Below are positions 4,807-9,116 of a stretch of DNA of 9,116 nucleotides, piece by piece. Every line of letters starts with the position of its first letter. Within the stretch, counting starts at the first letter, position 1. The notes beneath the pieces are model-generated. The model saw nothing but the letters and a program-made list of their open reading frames with translations, was not told where the DNA came from and ran no database searches. This DNA is from an uncultured Collinsella sp. GTDB taxonomy: Bacteria > Actinomycetota > Coriobacteriia > Coriobacteriales > Coriobacteriaceae. Location of the stretch: contig CABUWD010000083.1 of NCBI GenBank assembly GCA_902495155.1, positions 1-9,116 of the forward strand, written 5' to 3'. The position numbers were made by a program, and so were the translations under genes.

Positions 4807-7521
4807 ATGGCAAAAGTCCGTGTGTCCACCCTGGCCAAAGAGTTCGGCATGACCTCCAAGGAACTGATGGGTCATCTCGCCGATATGAAGATTCCCGCTA
4901 AGTCCGCTTCCTCCACCTTGGAGGACGCCTATGTCGCTATGGTCCGCAAGCAGCTCGCCTCGGTGATCGAGGCCCGCGCCCAGGAAGTCGAGGCCGCCAA
5001 GCAGGCCGAGGAGCAGGCAGCTGCCGCCGAGGAGGCCGCACGCGCCGCCGAGGCCGAGCGCGAGCGCATCGCCGCCGAGAAGGCCCGCGAGGAGGAGCGC
5101 CGCCAGTTTGCCGCAGCCCAGGCAGCCGAGGAGGCTGCCCGCGCCGAGGCCGAGGCCAAGAAGAAGGCCGAGCAGGAGCGCCTTGCCCGCGAGAAGGAGG
5201 AGGCTGCCCGCGAGGCCCAGCGCCGCGCCGTTCCCGCTTCCGACTCCGGTTCGCGCTTCCGTTCGCTTCTCGACCAGATTGCCGCACAGGAGACCGTGCT
5301 CAAGGAGAAGAAGGACGCCGAGGACAAGGCCAAGGCCGAGCGCGCCGCCGAGCGCGGTAACCGTCGTGGCGGCAACAACGACCGCCGCGGTGGCCGTCGT
5401 AACGATCGCAACGCCTCCGACAACAATTCCGAGCGCAACGCCTCCGAGAGCCGTCCGCACAGCCATCGCACCAACGCCAGCAACAACGTCGCTGCCGGCA
5501 TGGACTTCCCCAACCCCGATAAGCAGGGCAAGGGCAAGAAGCGCAAGGGCGGTCACAACAACGAAGAGGACCACTACAGCCGCATGGCTCGCGAGGCCGA
5601 GGAGTACAGCCGCGAGAAGGTGCTCGAGGAGGCTCGTGCTGCCGTCGAGGAGGCCTCTCGCGAGTCCACCGGTCGCCGCAAGAAGCGCAAGGAGAAGCGC
5701 GAGCGCGAGGCTGCCAAGGCTCAGGAGGAGCGCAAGATAGAGGAGGCGCTGGCCCAGGGCGTGAACCCCGAGGACCTCGACGCCATCAAGGTCTCCCAGG
5801 GCGTTACCGTCCAGGAGCTTGCCGAGGCGCTCGACGTTCCGGCCAACGACATCATCAAGCGCCTGTTCCTGCTGGGCACGCCGCTTACCATGACGCAGTC
5901 CATGTCCGACGACCTCGTCGAGCTCGTCGCCGACGACCTGGGCCGTCAGATCAAGATCATCACCCCCGAGGAGGAGAACACCTTCTCGTTCTACGACGAT
6001 CCCGCCGACCTTAAGCCGCGCGCCCCGGTCGTCACCGTCATGGGCCACGTCGACCACGGCAAGACGTCGCTGCTCGACGCCATCCGTCACACCGGCGTCG
6101 CTGCCGGCGAGGCGGGCGGCATTACGCAGGCCATCGGCGCTTCGCAGGTCATGATCAACGACCGCAAGATCACCTTCATCGATACCCCGGGCCACGCCAC
6201 CTTTACGGCCATGCGTGCCCGTGGCGCCAAGGTGACCGACATCGTAATTCTGATCGTGGCTGCCGACGACGGCGTCATGCCCCAGACCGTCGAGTCGATC
6301 AACCACGCCAAGGCCGCCGGCGTACCCATCGTCGTCGCCGTCAACAAGATCGATAAGCCGGGCGCCAACCCCGACCGTGTGCGTCAGGAGCTCACCGAGT
6401 ACGGAGTCATCCCCGAGGAGTGGGGCGGACAGAACATGTTCGTCAACATCTCGGCTAAGCAGAAGATCGGTATCGACGAACTTCTGGAGACCGTGCTGCT
6501 CCAGGCCGACGTGCTCGAGCTCAAGGCCAACCCGGACACCTTTGCCTCCGGCAACGTCCTCGAGGCCAAGCTCGACAAGGGCCGCGGCTCGGTTGCTACC
6601 GTGCTCGTGACCCGCGGTACCCTGCACGTGGGCGATACGCTGGTCGCCGGCCTTACCTACGGCCGCGTCCGCGCCATGCTCGACCCCAAGGGCCGCGCCG
6701 TCACCGAGGCCGGTCCCTCCGACGCCGTCGAGATCCTGGGCCTACAGTCCGTGCCCAACGCCGGTGACGAGTTCCGCGTGTTCGAGGACGAGCGCGAGGC
6801 ACGTGCGCTGGCCGACGAGCGTTCGCTGAAGGCCCGTATCGAGGAGCAGAGCCGCGTCAAGCACGTCACGCTCGAGAACCTCTTCGAGACCATTGCCGAC
6901 GCCGAGGTCAAGGAGCTCAACCTGATCATCAAGGCCGACGTCCAGGGTTCCATCGAGGCCCTTCAGGACTCGCTCGACAAGATGGATCAGTCCGAGGTTC
7001 GCATCAACACGATCCACTCCGCCGTTGGCGCCATCAACGAGACCGACGTCGTCCTGGCCGACGCCTCCAACGCCATCATCATCGGCTTTGGCGTCCGTCC
7101 CGACGGTAAGGCCCGCTCTGCTGCCGAGCGCGAGGGCGTCGAGATCCGTTGCTATGACGTCATCTACAAGTGCCTCGAGGAGCTCGACGCCGCCCGTATC
7201 GGCATGCTCAAGCCCACCGAGGTCGAGGTCGCCACGGGTACCGCGACCGTCCTGGACACCTTCAAGGTGCCCAAAGTCGGTATCGCCGCCGGTGTCCGCG
7301 TCGAGGAGGGCGAGATCGCCGCGACCGATTCCGTGCGCCTGGTGCGCGACGGCATCGTGGTCTTCAACGGCAAGATCGCCTCGATGCGCCACTACAAGGA
7401 CGAGGCCAAGAGCCTCAAGAGCGGTTCCGAGGGCGGCATTGGCCTGGAGAACTTCCAGGACATCAAGCCCGGCGACCAGATCGAGGGTTACCGTATCGAC
7501 CAGGTTGCCCGTACCGAGTAG
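4807..7521 (+). CDS. infB: Translation initiation factor IF-2
   Basis: GTPase that delivers formyl-methionyl initiator tRNA to the 30S subunit and promotes joining of the 50S. The protein has 904 aa, near the E. coli length of 890. An IF2_N domain (about 3-50) is followed by a long Glu/Ala/Arg helix (about 55-141) and a basic, Asn-rich linker with two RGG motifs (187-189, 194-196). Another charged helix and Lys/Arg cluster leads to a second IF2_N domain (about 331-385). The G domain shows G1 GHVDHGKT (413-420), G2 GGITQ (437-441), G3 DTPGH (459-463), G4 NKID (513-516) and G5 SAK (549-551). The beta-barrel domain II, domain III and the initiator-tRNA-binding C-terminal domain are complete, including EGGIGLENFQDI near the end. 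The family often makes shorter forms from internal starts; I see no clear internal start here. rbfA starts 11 nt after the stop. Confidence 0.98.
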   Translation: MAKVRVSTLAKEFGMTSKELMGHLADMKIPAKSASSTLEDAYVAMVRKQLASVIEARAQEVEAAKQAEEQAAAAEEAARAAEAERERIAAEKAREEERRQFAAAQAAEEAARAEAEAKKKAEQERLAREKEEAAREAQRRAVPASDSGSRFRSLLDQIAAQETVLKEKKDAEDKAKAERAAERGNRRGGNNDRRGGRRNDRNASDNNSERNASESRPHSHRTNASNNVAAGMDFPNPDKQGKGKKRKGGHNNEEDHYSRMAREAEEYSREKVLEEARAAVEEASRESTGRRKKRKEKREREAAKAQEERKIEEALAQGVNPEDLDAIKVSQGVTVQELAEALDVPANDIIKRLFLLGTPLTMTQSMSDDLVELVADDLGRQIKIITPEEENTFSFYDDPADLKPRAPVVTVMGHVDHGKTSLLDAIRHTGVAAGEAGGITQAIGASQVMINDRKITFIDTPGHATFTAMRARGAKVTDIVILIVAADDGVMPQTVESINHAKAAGVPIVVAVNKIDKPGANPDRVRQELTEYGVIPEEWGGQNMFVNISAKQKIGIDELLETVLLQADVLELKANPDTFASGNVLEAKLDKGRGSVATVLVTRGTLHVGDTLVAGLTYGRVRAMLDPKGRAVTEAGPSDAVEILGLQSVPNAGDEFRVFEDEREARALADERSLKARIEEQSRVKHVTLENLFETIADAEVKELNLIIKADVQGSIEALQDSLDKMDQSEVRINTIHSAVGAINETDVVLADASNAIIIGFGVRPDGKARSAAEREGVEIRCYDVIYKCLEELDAARIGMLKPTEVEVATGTATVLDTFKVPKVGIAAGVRVEEGEIAATDSVRLVRDGIVVFNGKIASMRHYKDEAKSLKSGSEGGIGLENFQDIKPGDQIEGYRIDQVARTE

Positions 7522-7532
7522 GGGGTAGCGCT

Positions 7533-7943
7533 ATGAAGCAAACGCAGGCAACCCGCCGACTGGGCGAGCAGCTTCGCGAGAAGCTCGGTTATATCCTGCT
7601 CTTTGAGGTTTCCGATCCGCGCCTCGACCTGGTCACCCTGACTGCGGTCGAGGTCGCGGTGGACCGTTCGTTCGCGCGTGTGTACGTGTCGTGCGATGCG
7701 AGCCGATACGACGAGGTCATGGAGGCGCTCGCTAGCGCTAAGGGCCGTATCCGCAGCCTGTTGGCTCGCTCGCTCGATTGGCGTGTTACGCCCGAGCTCG
7801 ATTTTCGCATCGATCGCTCGACCGATGAGGCCGAGCGCATCACGCGTGCGCTGGAAAACGTTCCCGCCACGCTTGCGATCGAAAAGGACGAGGACGGCTA
7901 TCCGATAGCGGATGCCGCCCAGGAGGCAGCTTTAGATGACTAA
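7533..7943 (+). CDS. rbfA: 30S ribosome-binding factor RbfA
   Basis: Small KH-fold protein (136 aa) that binds immature 30S subunits and helps 16S rRNA 5'-end processing. Matching family features are the N-terminal helix with RRLGEQLREKLGYIL, the VSDPRLDLVTLTAVEV segment, a strand ARVYVSCD, the SAKGRIRSLLA helix (family form: a helix with a Gly kink) and TPELDFRID. The ATG at 7533 is the only sensible start. Its ribosome-binding site is a run of five G (7521-7525) that overlaps the infB stop codon, 7 nt upstream; this weak site suggests coupling to infB translation. The end overlaps the next gene by 8 bp. Confidence 0.95.
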   Translation: MKQTQATRRLGEQLREKLGYILLFEVSDPRLDLVTLTAVEVAVDRSFARVYVSCDASRYDEVMEALASAKGRIRSLLARSLDWRVTPELDFRIDRSTDEAERITRALENVPATLAIEKDEDGYPIADAAQEAALDD

Positions 7944-8979
7944 TTCCGCCGACCTCGCCTCGTGCGAGTCTGCAGATATTCAGCGACGCATCCTCGAGCT
8001 CATCGAGGGTGCGTCCTCCATTGCGATTTCGGGACATACTTCTCCCGATGGCGATGCCTTGGGCTCCGTATTGGGTCTGGGCCTTTCGCTCATGAAGTTT
8101 TTCCCCAACAAGGACATTGCCCTGCTGCTGGCAGACGATGACCCGGTTCCGCGTATCTACCGCTTTATGGAGGGTGCCGATCGTTTGGTGCCGGCATCTA
8201 CGTACACCGGCAATCCGGACCTGTTCATCTCGGTGGACGTACCGGTCGTCGAGCGTCTCAATAATTCCGCCGAGGTGCTTCGTCGCTCCAAGCATGTGGT
8301 GTGTTTCGACCACCATCCGGCGCGTGAGGAGTTTGCCGAGCTCAGCCTGAGGCGCGTTGAAGCTGCAGCCTGCGCCATGATCATTGACCGTTTCTTGGAC
8401 AATTGTGGCATTGTCGCCCGTGATGGCGTTGCGACCTGCCTGCTGTGTGGCTTGGTTACCGATACCGGCCGTTTCCAGTACCAGAATGCCGATGCTGCTG
8501 CGTTCCATGCGGCCTCGCGTCTGGTTGCCCACGGTGCCGATCCGGCGCGCGTTGCGCTCGAGGTCTACCAGAGCATGCGCGTAGAGTTTTTGCATCTCAA
8601 GTCCATCGTTATGGGCCGCATCAAGACAGTGGCGCACGGGCGCGTCGCGTATAGCTATGCGTACCAGAGTGACCTTGAGGCTTGCGGTGTCACCTCGGAT
8701 GAGTGCGACGGCCTGGTTGACGTGGTGCGCTCGGTGATGGGCGTCGAGGTTTGCCTGTTCCTGAAGGGCATTGAGGGCGATACCAAGGTGCGCGGCAACC
8801 TGCGCTCCAAGGGCGACCTCAACGTGTCCGAGATCGCTGCTGCCTTTGGCGGAGGCGGACATCCCGCTGCCGCCGGTTTCTCCAATAACGGAACGATTCT
8901 CGAGACGCTCACCGTGGCACTTCCCATGCTGGCCGAGCTGGTAGGGGAGGATCCCGCTTCGGTGACCGTCGAGCTTTAA
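7936..8979 (+). CDS. nrnA: DHH/DHHA1 phosphoesterase, NrnA-like (nano-RNase / pAp phosphatase)
   Basis: Protein of 347 aa in the DHH family, whose NrnA branch degrades 2-5 nt RNAs and dephosphorylates 3'-phosphoadenosine 5'-phosphate with Mn2+. Metal-binding motifs are all present: GHTSPDGDALGS (33-44), a VDVP strand near 95-98, FDHHP with D125-H126-H127, and GLVTDTGRF (172-180) with D176. The C-terminal DHHA1 domain contains the substrate-binding GGGGHPAAAGF starting at residue 305. The ATG at 7936 has AGGAGG at 7921-7926, 9 nt upstream and within rbfA, and overlaps the rbfA stop. The same neighbour order (infB, rbfA, DHH gene) is known from mycobacteria. More T-ending codons than infB or nusA suggest lower expression. 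Whether RNA, pAp or cyclic dinucleotide products are the main substrate cannot be told from sequence. Confidence 0.9.
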   Translation: MTNSADLASCESADIQRRILELIEGASSIAISGHTSPDGDALGSVLGLGLSLMKFFPNKDIALLLADDDPVPRIYRFMEGADRLVPASTYTGNPDLFISVDVPVVERLNNSAEVLRRSKHVVCFDHHPAREEFAELSLRRVEAAACAMIIDRFLDNCGIVARDGVATCLLCGLVTDTGRFQYQNADAAAFHAASRLVAHGADPARVALEVYQSMRVEFLHLKSIVMGRIKTVAHGRVAYSYAYQSDLEACGVTSDECDGLVDVVRSVMGVEVCLFLKGIEGDTKVRGNLRSKGDLNVSEIAAAFGGGGHPAAAGFSNNGTILETLTVALPMLAELVGEDPASVTVEL

Positions 8980-8994
8980 CTTTTTGGATGGTAC

Positions 8995-9116
8995 ATGGCT
9001 CGTCGTACGCCTTCTCAACTGAATATGCTGCTCGCCGTCGATAAGCCGGTGGGCTGCACGTCCCACGATGTGGTCTCGCAATGCCGACGCGCCCTCCATG
9101 AGCGGCGCGTCGGCCA
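8995..9116 (+). CDS. truB: tRNA pseudouridine(55) synthase TruB, 5' part only
   Basis: The first 40 codons of a gene that runs out of the window. The segment LLAVDKPVGCTSHDVV (12-27) followed by RRALHERRVG matches the N-terminal signature of TruB (LLxDKPxGxTSHDVV, then RRxxGH), which makes pseudouridine 55 in the T-loop of tRNAs. The catalytic aspartate (in GTLDP in the family) lies beyond the window edge. The ATG at 8995 follows a weak GGA at 8986-8988 with 6-nt spacing; the ATG at 8988 is out of frame, and the in-frame ATG at 9025 has no ribosome site. It begins 15 nt after the DHH gene stop with no terminator between, so it is probably co-transcribed. Confidence 0.88.
   Translation, partial: MARRTPSQLNMLLAVDKPVGCTSHDVVSQCRRALHERRVG

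Noticed and set aside
4969..5230. Repeated GCCGAGGAGGC-type units in infB as a DNA repeat or mobile element
   Set aside because: They are imperfect and in phase with the codons of a Glu/Ala-rich helix, so the protein composition explains them.

Overview
This is a high-GC, all-forward-strand window from a bacterial core genome. It holds leucyl-tRNA synthetase (leuS), then a transcription/translation factor cluster: rimP, nusA, infB, rbfA, a DHH/DHHA1 phosphoesterase (nrnA-like), and the start of truB. Protein style (strong G/C third positions, actinobacterial-type gene order infB-rbfA-DHH-truB, LeuRS with two Cys4 zinc ribbons) fits a member of the Actinomycetota. My best guess is class Coriobacteriia, something like Collinsella, but that is an inference from style and not a database match.

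Layout. Positions 1-136 are a leader or intergenic stretch with a strong hairpin (31-68) in front of leuS (137-2713). A clear rho-independent terminator (2743-2778) closes the leuS transcript. A new promoter (2865-2893) with an extended -10 element follows. Only about 20 nt beyond its predicted start site lies a second, perfectly formed intrinsic terminator (2919-2951), sitting between the promoter and rimP. This looks like an attenuator for the whole rimP-nusA-infB cluster. rimP (2972-3466) and nusA (3468-4715) are separated by one base. A 91-bp gap with two GC-rich hairpins precedes infB (4807-7521). rbfA (7533-7943), the DHH gene (7936-8979, overlapping rbfA by 8 bp) and truB (8995 to the window end) follow with almost no spacing. 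No terminator is seen from rimP to the end, so these six genes are probably one operon.

How they work together. RimP and RbfA assist 30S subunit maturation, IF2 brings initiator tRNA to the 30S and joins subunits, and TruB makes pseudouridine 55 in tRNA. NusA tunes RNA polymerase pausing, termination and rRNA antitermination, and the DHH enzyme degrades nano-RNA and/or pAp. The ylxR and ylxQ genes that often lie between nusA and infB are absent here; instead NusA carries an acidic C-terminal tail with a Cys/Cys/Cys/His motif.

This is mostly an ordinary housekeeping region. The most interesting points are the attenuator-like leader of rimP-nusA, the zinc-finger-like tail of NusA, the altered LeuRS signature and editing motifs, and the unexplained leuS leader hairpin. 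I saw no mobile element, CRISPR array, tRNA or rRNA.
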